Part shown: one piece after another, positions 51,920-62,377 of the stretch
How the letters are laid out: each line of letters begins with the position of its first letter
Position numbering within the stretch: position 1 is the stretch's first letter
From: Pseudomonas argentinensis
Lineage (GTDB): Bacteria; Pseudomonadota; Gammaproteobacteria; Pseudomonadales; Pseudomonadaceae
Direction: 5' to 3'
Assembly: GCF_001839655.2 (NCBI RefSeq)
Contig: NZ_CP056087.1
Coordinates: forward strand, 3,286,001-3,350,000
Length of the DNA: 64,000 nt
Position numbers and translations under genes: made by a program
Notes under the pieces: generated by a model
What the model saw: the letters and a program-made list of their open reading frames with translations, nothing else
What the model was told of the DNA's origin: nothing
The model's database searches: none

Positions 51920-53130
51920 GATTGCTCCTTGATTGAACCCATATGCCAGCAAAGGCTGAATGCCGCCGCCATGCCAATGCCCATCAATGCCCACCACAAC
52001 AGTTGTGGCGGTGCCTGATCGGCCGGCAGGAAGCGGCCGATCAACACGTTGCTGAGCAGCGCGACCAAGCCGCCTACCCCCGCAAAAAATCCGTAATAGG
52101 CCGCCAGTTGGCCGCGCTTGGCGTAATGGGGCACATGGGCCGAGAGCAGCGGCAGCACCAGCAGGCTGCCGAGGCTGAACAGGGCAGCCATCAGCTGCAC
52201 GGCCAGCTGCGCGCCCAGCAGGGTGACCAGCGGCTCGGCCAGCAGGCCGTAGCTGGCTGCCATCAGCGCCAGGCCTGCGCCCATGCCCTGCCCTTCGCTG
52301 ATCCAGCGCTGGCGCAGGCTGCTGACCGGCATCTGCAGCAGCACACCGACCAGGGCGGTGATCACGAACACCCGGGTGATCCACTCCTGGCCGCCGCCAT
52401 AGGCGTGGCTATAGGCCGGCACCGCCAGGTACAACGGGTGAAACAGCAGCGGATAGGCCGCAGCCAGCAAGGCGAAGCGCAGGAACGGCCACTGCCGGAG
52501 CATGTCCAGACATTGGCGCAGCATGGTCACCGGTTGTTCGCCCGAAACCAGATCCTTGAGCGGCAGGAAGCGCCACTGCACCAGCGTCATCACCAGGAAA
52601 AGCGCCGCCGATACGCTGCCGGTCACCGAAAAATCCACGCTGATGAACAGCAGGCCAGCCAGCGGCCCGAGCAGCATGCCGGCGGTGCTGGCCATGTTGT
52701 GCAGGGCGAACGCCTGCTTGCGCAGCTGTGTGTCCTGGCATTCGTCCGCCAGATAGGCTTGGGCGCAGGGTGTGAACAACGCGCCGGCGAAACCGCTCAG
52801 GCAGGCGGCCAGCAGCAGTACCGCCAGGCTCTCGGAAAAGCCGAACACCGCGAAGCCGACACAACGCACCGCGCAGCCGATCAGAATGGCGCGCCGGTAA
52901 CCGATGCGATCGCCCAGCAAGCCACCGAGCAGGAACAACCCCTGCTGGCTGAACACGCGGATGCCGAGCACCAGGCCCACCGCCCAGCCGGCCAGGCCTA
53001 GGTTCTCGCTGAGATGCCCTGCCAAGTACGGCATCAGCATGTAGAAGCCGAAGTTGAACGTCAGCCCGTTGAGGATCAGTACACGCGCTGCCGGAGACAG
53101 CGAACTCAGGGTGGTCAGGACAGGGCGCAT
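51916..53130 (-). CDS. MFS transporter (MdtH/YceL-like)
   Basis: 404 residues from MRPVLTTLSSLSPAARVLIL; 60 upstream in-frame residues overlap the pseudoazurin gene and are rejected. Twelve membrane segments; the MFS loop motif LLGDRIGYRRAILIGCAVRC lies between helices 2 and 3. Resembles multidrug-efflux MdtH-type proteins, but the substrate is unknown. Starts 32 nt after the pseudoazurin stop and overlaps the porin start. Confidence 0.88.
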   Translation of the reverse strand: MRPVLTTLSSLSPAARVLILNGLTFNFGFYMLMPYLAGHLSENLGLAGWAVGLVLGIRVFSQQGLFLLGGLLGDRIGYRRAILIGCAVRCVGFAVFGFSESLAVLLLAACLSGFAGALFTPCAQAYLADECQDTQLRKQAFALHNMASTAGMLLGPLAGLLFISVDFSVTGSVSAALFLVMTLVQWRFLPLKDLVSGEQPVTMLRQCLDMLRQWPFLRFALLAAAYPLLFHPLYLAVPAYSHAYGGGQEWITRVFVITALVGVLLQMPVSSLRQRWISEGQGMGAGLALMAASYGLLAEPLVTLLGAQLAVQLMAALFSLGSLLVLPLLSAHVPHYAKRGQLAAYYGFFAGVGGLVALLSNVLIGRFLPADQAPPQLLWWALMGIGMAAAFSLCWHMGSIKEQS

Positions 53131-53162
53131 CAGGGCACGACACTCATCGAAGACATGGGCAT

Positions 53163-53600
53163 TCAGTATGCCGAATTGGCCTGTTCGATGATCTGCTCGA
53201 AACGCTGCTTGGCCCGGGCCGGAAGCGATGCGGGAATCTGCACTTCGCGGCTCGGGCGATCGCCAACCTGAATCAGCATCACCATGCCCATGGCCAGGTG
53301 GGGGATGCACTGGATGCCATAGAAGCCCGGCACCTCGAACTTCACCTCGATTTCCTCGTTGATTCTGCCCTTGAACGGCTCGGCAGCCGCGGGCAAAAAA
53401 ACCGGCAGGCTCGCGGCGTTATGACTCGGGTGGGTGGCGATGAACTTGACCCTATCCCCTGGCGCGATGGCCAGGTAATCGGGCTCGTAGACCATGGCAC
53501 CGCCGGCGCCGCGGTTGAGCATCTTCACCTCGTGCACCTCGGCCCGGGCCGCGGTGCAGATCAGGGTTGTCAGAAGCGTGATGGCGTAGCGAATGGGCAT
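53163..53600 (-). CDS. Pseudoazurin-type blue copper protein
   Basis: 145 residues from MPIRYAITLLTTLICTAARA (signal peptide); upstream in-frame residues overlap the ATPase gene. Type 1 copper ligands can be placed: His in THPSHNAASLP, then Cys, His and Met in IQCIPHLAMGM, with the usual spacing. Periplasmic electron carrier, often to nitrite or nitrous oxide reductases, which are absent here. Starts 14 nt after the ABC ATPase stop, an unexpected partner. Confidence 0.93.
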   Translation of the reverse strand: MPIRYAITLLTTLICTAARAEVHEVKMLNRGAGGAMVYEPDYLAIAPGDRVKFIATHPSHNAASLPVFLPAAAEPFKGRINEEIEVKFEVPGFYGIQCIPHLAMGMVMLIQVGDRPSREVQIPASLPARAKQRFEQIIEQANSAY

Positions 53601-53614
53601 GGCAACCGTCCGTG

Positions 53615-54382
53615 TCAGGCAGGATGAAAACGCAGCACCCGGGCGCCGTCTTCCGGGTCGGTCAGGTAGCGGGCGCGCACCCCGAAGGTGTCGCGCAGGC
53701 GCTCGGTGGTAAGTACTTCGTCGGGCTCGCCCAGTGCCACCAGGCGGCCGTGTTCCATGACCCCGAGACGATCGCATTCCAGGGCCTGGTTGAGGTCATG
53801 CAGGGCGATCAGGGTGGTGACCGGCAGCGCCCGCACCAGGTTGAGGATCGACAGCTGATGCTGGATATCCAGGTGATTGGTGGGCTCGTCGAGCAGCAGC
53901 ACCTGGGGTTGCTGGGCCAGCGCCCGGGCGATGTGCACCCGCTGGCGCTCACCCCCGGACAGTGTGCTCCAGGCATGCTCGTGCATGTGGGCCATGTCCA
54001 CGTCGGCCAGGGCCTGCATGACAACGCGCTCGTCATCGGCCGACCACGGCTGCAGCGCCGACAACCAGGGCGTGCGCCCCAGTTCGACGGCATCGCGCAC
54101 CGTCACGGCGTCGCTGGTATCGGCCTGTTGCTCGACGAACGCCAGTTGCCGGGCCACCTCGCGGCGGCTCAGGCTCGCCAACGGCTTGCCATCGAGCTGC
54201 ACCTGGCCACTGCCCGGTGCACGAATGCCGGAGAGCAGCTTGAGGAGGGTCGATTTGCCCGAACCGTTGGGCCCGATCAGTCCCAGGGTTTCGCCCTGGC
54301 GCACCTCGAGGTCGACGCCCGCCACGATCGCCCTGCCCTTTACCGACCAACCCAGGTCGCTGCACTGCAACATGGTGCTCAT
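53615..54382 (-). CDS. ABC transporter ATPase, iron/B12 (FecE/BtuD-like)
   Basis: 255 residues. Walker A GPNGSGKSTLLKLLSG (~38), Q-loop AFVEQQADTSDAVTVRD, signature LSGGERQRVHIARAL, Walker B VLLLDEPTNHLDIQHQ and H-loop ALHDLNQALECD. Energises the FecCD-type permease encoded upstream (4-nt overlap). Family fits cobalamin, hemin or siderophore uptake; the B12 riboswitch favours corrinoids. Confidence 0.94.
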   Translation of the reverse strand: MSTMLQCSDLGWSVKGRAIVAGVDLEVRQGETLGLIGPNGSGKSTLLKLLSGIRAPGSGQVQLDGKPLASLSRREVARQLAFVEQQADTSDAVTVRDAVELGRTPWLSALQPWSADDERVVMQALADVDMAHMHEHAWSTLSGGERQRVHIARALAQQPQVLLLDEPTNHLDIQHQLSILNLVRALPVTTLIALHDLNQALECDRLGVMEHGRLVALGEPDEVLTTERLRDTFGVRARYLTDPEDGARVLRFHPA

Positions 54383-55413
54383 CGCCTTTGCCTCCCGCGC
54401 ACCAGAATCACCGCGAACGCCGGCGCGCCGACCAGGGCGGTGACCACGCCGATCGGCAGCACCTGGCCCTTGATCGCCGTACGCGACAGCACATCGGCGG
54501 CGATCAGGAACACCGCGCCAGTCAGTGCCGAGACCGGCACCAGCCGGCCGTGCCGCGCACCGACCAGCAGCCGCGCGGCGTGGGGGATCACCAGGCCGAC
54601 GAAACCGATGGAGCCGACGATCGACACCATCACCGCCGTGACCAGGGCGGTACAGGCGATCAAGGTGGCCTGTACGCGGCGCACCGGTACGCCCAGGGAG
54701 GCCGCCGACTCGGCGCCAAAGGTGAAGGCATCCAGCGCCCGGGTATGCCAGGCAACCAGCAAGACCCCGGCCAGCGCCATCGGCACGGCCAGCAGTACGT
54801 CCTGCCAGTTGACCCCGCTGAGGTTGCCGAGCAGCCAGAACATGATGCCGCGGGCCTGCTCGGCGCTGGCCGACTTGGTGATCAGAAAGGAGGTCAGCGC
54901 ATTGAACAGTTGGGAGCCGGCGATGCCGGCAAGAATGATCTGCGCACTGCCGCTGATGGCGCCACCGCCCGCCGCCCGGGCCAGCAGCGCGACCAGGCCG
55001 AATGCGGCGACCGCGCCGAGAAAGGCGCCCATGGACAGCGACAACATGCCGGCCCCGACCCCGAGCAATGCGACGGAAACCGCGCCGGTCGAGGCGCCGG
55101 CAGAAATACCCAGCAGGTAGGGGTCGGCCAGGGGGTTGCGCAGCAATGCCTGCAGCACCACTCCGGACACCGCCAGCCCGGCCCCGCAGCTGGCGGCGAC
55201 CAGGGCGCGGGTCAGGCGGTAATTCCAGACGATGCCCTCGTCGATCGGGTCGAGCACGAAGCCTGCCCCGAACAGCTTGTTGGCCAACACCTGGAACACC
55301 ACCGAGGGCGCAATGTGGGTTTCACCCAGGGCGATCCCGGCGATCACCGCCACGCCGAGCAATAGCAGGCAGAACAGGGTCAGCAGGAACAGGCGCGAAC
55401 TGCGTGCGATCAT
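54379..55413 (-). CDS. FecCD-family ABC permease (BtuC-like)
   Basis: 344 residues, about 10 membrane helices. FecCD signatures: LTRALVAASCGAGLAVSGVV, LQALLRNPLADPYLLGISAG, and FVGLVIPHAARLLVGARHGR. Inner-membrane channel for cobalamin- or siderophore-type substrates. Overlaps both neighbouring genes by 4 nt, so the three transporter genes are tightly coupled. Confidence 0.94.
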   Translation of the reverse strand: MIARSSRLFLLTLFCLLLLGVAVIAGIALGETHIAPSVVFQVLANKLFGAGFVLDPIDEGIVWNYRLTRALVAASCGAGLAVSGVVLQALLRNPLADPYLLGISAGASTGAVSVALLGVGAGMLSLSMGAFLGAVAAFGLVALLARAAGGGAISGSAQIILAGIAGSQLFNALTSFLITKSASAEQARGIMFWLLGNLSGVNWQDVLLAVPMALAGVLLVAWHTRALDAFTFGAESAASLGVPVRRVQATLIACTALVTAVMVSIVGSIGFVGLVIPHAARLLVGARHGRLVPVSALTGAVFLIAADVLSRTAIKGQVLPIGVVTALVGAPAFAVILVRGRQRR

Positions 55414-56417
55414 TGGAAGTCGTCAACGGCCTTGGCAAGGGTTTCGATGCCGCTGATCATGCGCAGCGAGGCCTGCATGCCATCGGCATCGATGATCACG
55501 ATGCGCCCATGCTTGACGGCATCCATGTGCTTGGCGACCGGGTCGTTGCGCAGGAATTCGAGCTTCTTCTGCACATCGTCGGCGGGAAAGCGACGGCGGT
55601 CCATGCGCGCCAGCACCAGCACCGTGGGGTTGGCCTTGGCCAGGGTCTCCCAGCCGACGCTCGGCCATTCCTCGTTGGACTCGACCACGTTGCGTAGCCC
55701 CAGGGATTTCATCATGTAGTCGGCCACGCCCTTCTGGCCCGCCACGTAGGGGTCCAGATCCATGTCCGGGCTGGAGAACCAGAACAGCGCGGAAATATCC
55801 CTGGCCTGACGCTGCTCGGCACCGGCCACCGCCGCGGCCAGGCGCTTCTGCAGATCGGCGACCAGGGCGTCGCCCTTGTCCTGCACGTCGAAGATCTGCG
55901 CCAGCTGGTCGATGCTCTTGTACAGGCTGTCGATCTGGAACGGCTGCAGGCGGGTGCCGTCGGCGCCGACCAGGTTGTCCTTGCCTTCGCAGTCGGTGGG
56001 CATGATGTAGGTGGGGATGTTCAGGTCGTGAAACTGCTTACGCGTACCCACCACACCCTGCTCGCCCACCATCCACTCGAACTGCACCGCCACCAGGCCC
56101 GGGCGCTTGCCGATCACCGACTCGAAGCTCGGGTCGTTGTCGGCCAGGCGCGGCACCTTGGCATTCTGCGCCTCGAATTCGGGCAGCACGTGGCTGAACC
56201 ACAGCGAAGTACCGGCCAGGCGCTCGCCCAGGCCCATGGAATAGAGGATTTCGGTGCCCGCCTGGCCGATGGTCACGGCAGTGCCGGGGCTTTTCGCAAA
56301 GGTCAGCGACTGCCCGCAGTTTTCCAGGCTGAGCGGATACTGGGTCGGGCCGGCGGCACAGGTCAGAGAAGACAGACTCAGGGCGGCACCGATGAGGGCA
56401 AGGCGTGACACGAACAT
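55410..56417 (-). CDS. Periplasmic substrate-binding protein of the ABC importer (BtuF-type fold)
   Basis: 335 residues with signal peptide MFVSRLALIGAALSLSSLTC followed by AAGPTQYPLSLENCG; the Cys could also suggest a lipoprotein, but the box is weak. Periplasmic-binding fold type III: VTIGQAGTEILYSMGLGERL, ALFWFSSPDMDLDPYVAGQK. First gene after the cobalamin riboswitch, hence probably a corrinoid-binding protein; direct ligand evidence is absent. Confidence 0.9.
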   Translation of the reverse strand: MFVSRLALIGAALSLSSLTCAAGPTQYPLSLENCGQSLTFAKSPGTAVTIGQAGTEILYSMGLGERLAGTSLWFSHVLPEFEAQNAKVPRLADNDPSFESVIGKRPGLVAVQFEWMVGEQGVVGTRKQFHDLNIPTYIMPTDCEGKDNLVGADGTRLQPFQIDSLYKSIDQLAQIFDVQDKGDALVADLQKRLAAAVAGAEQRQARDISALFWFSSPDMDLDPYVAGQKGVADYMMKSLGLRNVVESNEEWPSVGWETLAKANPTVLVLARMDRRRFPADDVQKKLEFLRNDPVAKHMDAVKHGRIVIIDADGMQASLRMISGIETLAKAVDDFQ

Positions 56418-56584
56418 CCGGGTGATCTCCTAATCAACAAATACGCATAAAGGCAGTGCGTAGGCTGGAGAACACATCACGCCGCGCGGCCACGGCCACG
56501 CCTGTCCCTTGCGGGAAGTGATCACGGATGCCCCCTCCCGGACACCCCGCCGGCGGTTCGATTACTGGCGCCTGCCCACCAGAA

Positions 56585-56775
56585 GCGGAAGCAGACCCAT
56601 GCCGGCAGGTCTCCTGACTGGTACGTCTGCGCAACGCGGCGGCCTTCCCGGAAGCGATTCCCAGTGACACGAATGCAGCGCTGCTCGATACCTACAGTTG
56701 CGGGGGCAGTTCCGTTTGGCCACCCGAGGTGGCGACGGATTCCCTATTAATTCCTCACGGAAACCGGCGCCGGCA
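56585..56775 (-). promoter_or_regulatory. Cobalamin (AdoCbl) riboswitch
   Basis: On the minus strand the conserved elements appear in order: GGTTTCCGTGAGG, TTAATAGGGAATC, GGAACTGCCCCCGCAACTGT, TCACTGGGAATC, CTTCCGGGAAGGC, and the B12 box CCAGTCAGGAGACCTGCCGG. It leads the six-gene operon starting at 56417. When adenosylcobalamin binds, such switches repress translation or transcription. Confidence 0.95.
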
Positions 56776-56995
56776 TCTTAAACGATTAAGTGATCCGCCT
56801 GCAGCGCTTTGCCGCCGTTTTACCGTTCACAACACCAGGCCTCTTCAGCCAGAGCCACGCAACGCCCTACGAAAAGCGCCGCCATTATTGTTACAACATA
56901 ACATTTTGGCAAGCGCATTTAGGCGAGGTTTTCGCGGTGCCCCCGAATCGACGAGCAAGGCTTGTAATGAGAATTAAAATCATCAAGACTGAATG

Positions 56996-57010
56996 CGTTA
57001 CTTTATAACG
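56996..57010. promoter_or_regulatory. Candidate Zur operator
   Basis: CGTTA-CTTTA-TAACG, a perfect dyad within AATGCGTTACTTTATAACGT, 17 nt before the L31B start; resembles Zur boxes built on GTTAT-n-ATAAC. A weaker GTTACAACATAAC lies at ~56890. Confidence 0.6.
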
Positions 57011-57027
57011 TAGCCAATGGAGCCCCC

Positions 57028-57288
57028 ATGAAACCCGATATCCACCCCACCTATCGCCCTGTCCTGTTTCACGACGTTGCCGCTGACGCCTACTGGCTGA
57101 TCGGCTCCACGGTCGAGACCGACAAGACGCGCCAGCACAGTGACGGCAACACCTATCCCTATGTCACCCTGGACGTATCCAGTGCATCGCACCCGATCTA
57201 CACCGGCCAGCAACGCCAGGTCACCAGCGAAGGTCGCGTGGCCGGCTTCAACAAGCGCTTCGCCGGCTTCGCAGGCGCCAAGTCATGA
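57028..57288 (+). CDS. rpmE2: Ribosomal protein L31 type B (zinc-independent)
   Basis: 86 residues, type B length. [26 protein letters not shown]-like [10 protein letters not shown], and the final FNKRFAGF are family features. It contains no cysteine at all, i.e. the C-minus form that replaces zinc-binding L31 during zinc starvation. Overlaps the L36 gene (ATGA) and lies behind a Zur-like dyad. Confidence 0.95.
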   Translation: MKPDIHPTYRPVLFHDVAADAYWLIGSTVETDKTRQHSDGNTYPYVTLDVSSASHPIYTGQQRQVTSEGRVAGFNKRFAGFAGAKS

Positions 57289-57440
57289 AGGTCGTCGCCT
57301 CGCTGAAACAGGCCAAGCTGCGCCATCGCGACTGCCAGATCGTCAAACGTCGCGGACGCATTTACGTGATCTGCAAGACCGAGCCGCGCTTCAAATGCGT
57401 ACAGGGCCGCCCCAAACCCCAGCGCAAGAACAAGGGCTGA
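57285..57440 (+). CDS. rpmJ2: Ribosomal protein L36 paralogue (type B)
   Basis: 51 residues: [51 protein letters not shown]. The L36 core [10 protein letters not shown]...PRFK is clear. The standard zinc set C-x2-C-x12-C-x4-H is broken (Cys at 17, 30, 38 only), and a C-terminal KPQRKNKG tail is present, as in the YkgO-type paralogue. Co-translated with rpmE2 through the ATGA overlap. Confidence 0.93.
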   Translation: MKVVASLKQAKLRHRDCQIVKRRGRIYVICKTEPRFKCVQGRPKPQRKNKG

Positions 57441-57788
57441 GCGCCTGTATCACCGCCTCGAGGCGCCGCGCACCCTCAGCGAGGGATCACGGCGTCGACG
57501 GGGCATTGCGATTGGAAGCTATCGCCGCGGACGAGCTCGCCGCCCTCGGCAGCGGCACTGACAACTCTACGCGCAGCATGGCGAAGCGAATCGCCAGGGC
57601 CGCGCCGGACTCCCGACAATAACCATATCCCTCCCTTATCGGCTGGCCTGTTGCCAGGGGTGCCAAGCCGTGGAATGCAGCCAGCACCTGCTACCGTACC
57701 TTTACGTCCTGGTCATGCAGCGGGACAGCGCCCGAAAAGTCCAGAGCACCTGAGCCCATTCGACCTTGGCTGCCGGCGGTCTGGCGGC
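57441..57788. other. Intergenic region without supported features
   Basis: About 350 bp between the L36 and mntP stop codons. Short ORFs here have no ribosome binding site or family pattern, and I see no clear terminator or repeat. Confidence 0.5.
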
Positions 57789-58352
57789 TTACAAGGTGTG
57801 GTCATAGAGAATCGCCGCGCCCACGCCGATCAGCACCAGGCCGCCGAGGATTTCCGCCTTGCGGCCGATCGCGGTGCCGATCAGGCGCCCGAGCATCACG
57901 CCTATGGTGACCATGGTCATGGTCGCCAGGCCGATGGCCAGCGCCGCGGGCCAGATGTTCACATCGACGAAAGCCAGGCCGACACCCACGGCCAGCGCGT
58001 CGATGCTGGTGGCGAATGCCGTGGCGGCCAGCAGCCAGAAGGAATGCGCCGTGGGTTTCTCTCCTGCCTCGTCGGCCTCGGGCTGCAAGCCCGCGTGGAT
58101 CATGTGGCCGCCGAGTAACAGCAGCAGCGTGAAGGCGATCCAGTGATCCCACTGTTCCACATAGCCAGCCGCGGCCTGGCCGATGAACCAGCCGACCGCC
58201 GGCGTGATGGCTTCGATCACGCCGAAGATCAGACCGGTGCGCAGGGCATCGAGAAATCGGGGGTTGTGCAGCGAGGCGCCCTTGCCGACAGCCGCGGCGA
58301 AGGCATCGGTGGACATGGCGAAGGCCAGGAAGACAAGAGAAAGGAAACTCAC
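57789..58352 (-). CDS. mntP: Manganese efflux pump MntP
   Basis: 187 residues, six membrane helices in two inverted halves, each with an Asp-containing motif: [16 protein letters not shown] in the first and [19 protein letters not shown] in the second. Exports Mn(II) and protects against its excess. Preceded by a yybP-ykoY Mn riboswitch, as in E. coli. Confidence 0.96.
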   Translation of the reverse strand: MSFLSLVFLAFAMSTDAFAAAVGKGASLHNPRFLDALRTGLIFGVIEAITPAVGWFIGQAAAGYVEQWDHWIAFTLLLLLGGHMIHAGLQPEADEAGEKPTAHSFWLLAATAFATSIDALAVGVGLAFVDVNIWPAALAIGLATMTMVTIGVMLGRLIGTAIGRKAEILGGLVLIGVGAAILYDHTL

Positions 58353-58379
58353 GGTTACGTCTCGGTCGGGCTACGAGTC

Positions 58380-58423
58380 AATGACCGATACACGCGCCCG
58401 ACCTCAGGCACGTATCAGTCATT
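58380..58423 (-). promoter_or_regulatory. Expression-platform hairpin of the Mn riboswitch
   Basis: AATGACTGATAC and GTATCGGTCATT pair over 12 bp (one G-U) around a ~20-nt loop, between the aptamer and the mntP start. Without a T-run it probably acts on translation or as an anti-sequestering arm. Confidence 0.65.
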
Positions 58424-58521
58424 GGTCTCACCAACCGAAAGGTGTTCGTACCACGGCTGCTGCCGAGAATGTTGATACGAACGCTGCCGAGCGAACCCGG
58501 AAGCAGGCTACTCCCCAAAGA
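58424..58521 (-). promoter_or_regulatory. yybP-ykoY manganese riboswitch aptamer
   Basis: Minus strand shows TTTGGGGAGTAGCCTGCTTC, CAACATTCTCGGCAGC and GGTTGGTGAGACC, the conserved GGGGAGUAGC, CAACA and GGUGAGACC elements of this class, in order and 70-170 nt before mntP. Boundaries approximate. Confidence 0.9.
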
Positions 58522-59044
58522 GGCCCGCACTTTACTCAAAAGCGCAGCGCGAAAAAACCATTTTTTCTACCGGGAAATCAGTCGTTTCGACAGGAAGGTT
58601 CGCTACCCGGCCACTGGCTGCGCAGGCAGCGTGCCGATGGGCTGTCTTGCACCGCGGCTAACAGGGGGGCGCAGAGCTCCAGAGGGCGGCTCGGCGGAAG
58701 CCGCCATCCGCGACACTCAGCCAGTGACGCTGCCTTTGAACGGGCGCCCGGCGAAATACGTCCACCAGGCTGGCGACGACCATCTCGCCCATACCCGTGG
58801 GGGTCTGCATCGTGGCGCTGGCGCGGCTGCGGCACCACCTGCTCGAACTCGAACAGCTCGCCGGGCACCTGGGGCTCGTCGGCGAACACGTCCAGCCCGG
58901 CACCGGCGATCTACCCACTGCAGCGCGGCGACGAGGCCAACTGTCCCAGGCGCTTCCGGCAGATCCACGGACTGCCGCCCAGCCAGTTCCGCCGCTAGCA
59001 ACTGAACCCGGGCACGCCGCCGATTCCGTTTACCGACTCGCTCG
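58522..59044. other. Intergenic region, possible gene remnant
   Basis: About 520 bp upstream of the Mn riboswitch and downstream of nhaA. Overlapping ORFs on both strands are Arg/Pro/Ser-rich and not convincing. One frame ends CPRRFRQIHGLPPSQFRR at 58996, which is reminiscent of the end of an AraC-type DNA-binding domain, so a decayed regulator is possible. Confidence 0.35.
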
Positions 59045-60412
59045 CTAGGCGGCGCTGGCTGCCTGGGCGGCACGCAGGCGGCGCACGTAGAGCACGCCCC
59101 AGGTCAGCCCCAGCAGTGCCGAGGCCAGCGATCCCAGCAGCACGCCCAGCTTGGCGGCGGCCAGCAGGTTGGCATCGCTGAATGCCAGGTTGGCGATAAA
59201 TATCGACATGGTGAAGCCGATCCCCGCCAACAGGCCGATCAGGGCCACACCGCCCCAGGACACGTCGGCGGGCAAGCGGCACAGGCCGAGCCTGACCACC
59301 AGCCAGCCGACGCTGATAACCCCGACCGGCTTGCCCACCAGCAGCGCGATGGCCACGCCCATCATCACCCAGTGCGAGGTGCTCGACGACAGATCGGTAC
59401 CACCCAGGCTCACCCCGGCGTTGGCCAGGGCGAACAACGGCATCAGGCCGAAGGTGACCCAGGGGTGCAGTGCCAGTTGCACGCGCACCACCGGCGGCAG
59501 TAATTCGCGCTGGGCCAGGCGCAACTCGCGCAGCGCCTGCGCGGCCTCGTTGGAGGCCACCGCCGTGCCGCTGTCGTCCTCCAGCTCGCGGGCGATACGG
59601 CCGACGGCATCACGGGGCAGCTCGCGAGTGGGCAGGCACATCACCGGCGTCATCAGGCCGAGAATCACCCCGGCCAGCGTCGGGTGCGCGCCGGTCATCA
59701 ACAAGCCGCCCCACATCAGCGCACCTGGCAGCACGTAGGCATAGGCCGAGCCGATGCCGATGCGCTGCAGCCCCAGCACGGCCAGTGCACCAACACCGGC
59801 CAGGGCAAAGCCGCTGTAGTTGAGGCCGTCGGAATAGAACAGCGCGATCAGGGTCACCGCGATCACGTCGTCGATCACCGCCAGGGTCAGCAGGAAAATG
59901 CGCACGCCCGAGGGAATGCCCTTGCCCAGTAACGCCAGCAGGCCAACGGCAAAGGCGATATCGGTCGCCGCTGGAATCGCCCAGCCGTGCAGCCCGGCGC
60001 CCTGGTGGTTGAGGCTGGCGTAGATCACTGCCGGCATGATCACGCCGCCGCAGGCGGCAGCAATGGGCAGCGACGCCTGACGCAGATCGGCCAGGGCACC
60101 GTCATGCATTTCGCGGCGAATCTCCATGCCGACGATCAGAAAGAACAGGGTCATCAGGCCGTCGTTGATCCAGAAGTGCAGCGATTGGGAAAAACCAAAG
60201 CTGCCGAAGCCGAACGACACCGGCGCATGCCAGAGCGCGTGATAGCTGTCGGCGTAGGGCGAATTGGCCCAGATCAGTGCGGCGGCGGTAGCCAAGAGCA
60301 GCACCACGCCACTGAAGGCTTCACGATGAAGCAGGTTGCGAATGCAAGCGAAGGCATGCTCAGCCAAACGCTGGGCACGGGGAACATCCTGAACAGACGG
60401 GCGTGATTTCAT
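59045..60412 (-). CDS. nhaA: Na+/H+ antiporter NhaA
   Basis: 455 residues, ~12 membrane helices. Key elements: [37 protein letters not shown] and [15 protein letters not shown], the conserved Asp pair (D163/D164 of E. coli) and the upstream DIAFA Asp; [15 protein letters not shown] near the C-terminus. Longer than E. coli NhaA (388) through an N-terminal ~25-residue extension and a longer loop around [19 protein letters not shown]. Exchanges Na+ for H+ at alkaline pH. Confidence 0.95.
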   Translation of the reverse strand: MKSRPSVQDVPRAQRLAEHAFACIRNLLHREAFSGVVLLLATAAALIWANSPYADSYHALWHAPVSFGFGSFGFSQSLHFWINDGLMTLFFLIVGMEIRREMHDGALADLRQASLPIAAACGGVIMPAVIYASLNHQGAGLHGWAIPAATDIAFAVGLLALLGKGIPSGVRIFLLTLAVIDDVIAVTLIALFYSDGLNYSGFALAGVGALAVLGLQRIGIGSAYAYVLPGALMWGGLLMTGAHPTLAGVILGLMTPVMCLPTRELPRDAVGRIARELEDDSGTAVASNEAAQALRELRLAQRELLPPVVRVQLALHPWVTFGLMPLFALANAGVSLGGTDLSSSTSHWVMMGVAIALLVGKPVGVISVGWLVVRLGLCRLPADVSWGGVALIGLLAGIGFTMSIFIANLAFSDANLLAAAKLGVLLGSLASALLGLTWGVLYVRRLRAAQAASAA

Positions 60413-60595
60413 GGCCGAAAAAGGCTCCGCGCGGCGGCCCGACCAACGCTACTAGACCTGTCTCGCCGCACCATACGGCTGACACCCGGCCGCCATCCTA
60501 CACAGGAGCCCGCTTAGCACACCAGCCCCGTTGCCCTCGCATGGCCGCCGCGCGGAGCGGCCAGGCGAGGGGCTTGTGGTCGCCGCCAGGCTGGG

Positions 60596-61870
<1,275 letters not shown>

Positions 61871-61976
61871 CTACCCGCTATCGCCTGCCCCCCCAAGCCG
61901 CAACGAAGCCCCTCGCCTGCATGCCGGCAGCCGCGGTCATGCGGTGTCGATATCGACCAGGGGCGCCACCTGCCGC

Positions 61977-62213
61977 CTAATCTCCCCCGCCGCCACCGTC
62001 CCCACCCTCACCGCCAAAATCACCGCAGGCACGATGATCATCGACGATGGCGTTGCCGGGGCCGCTGGAACAGCTCGAGTTGCCAGCGTCGCGGTGTCGA
62101 GCGGTGCTCTTCCTGCGCAAGAACCCATATAGAAAACGCAGGGCAAGCGCCACCAACAACCCCACGGATATCCAAAGGGTCACACTGTTGAACCAGTTGC
62201 CTTGAATGATCAT
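61977..62213 (-). CDS. Hypothetical single-span protein with Gly/Asp-rich tail, 78 aa
   Basis: MIIQGNWFNSVTLWISVGLL, VALALRFLYGFLRRKSTARH: one membrane helix, a basic stop-transfer segment, then CSSGPGNAIVDDHRACGDFG ending in GGEGGDGGGGGD. Start supported by AGGAGTCGGCA. No domain recognised; the two Cys and acidic glycine tail might bind metal, but that is speculation. Confidence 0.6.
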   Translation of the reverse strand: MIIQGNWFNSVTLWISVGLLVALALRFLYGFLRRKSTARHRDAGNSSCSSGPGNAIVDDHRACGDFGGEGGDGGGGGD

Positions 62214-62377
62214 TGCCGACTCCTGCCATCCCCTGCGGCGATACGACGCCGTAAACCCATCCTGCGGGTGCGGGCCCTGAGCGTGCTCCGACATGAGGTG
62301 CGCTGACCATTCAGCGTCGCGCCTTGCCGGGAGATAGTCGCTACGGAGCACACGACCTCATGAACGGACCCACTTGT

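Noticed and set aside
51919..52384. N-terminal extension of the OprD reading frame into the MFS gene
   Set aside because: The residues are Arg/Pro/Ala-rich out-of-frame MFS sequence; a GTG with AAGGAG and a proper signal peptide begins at 51919.
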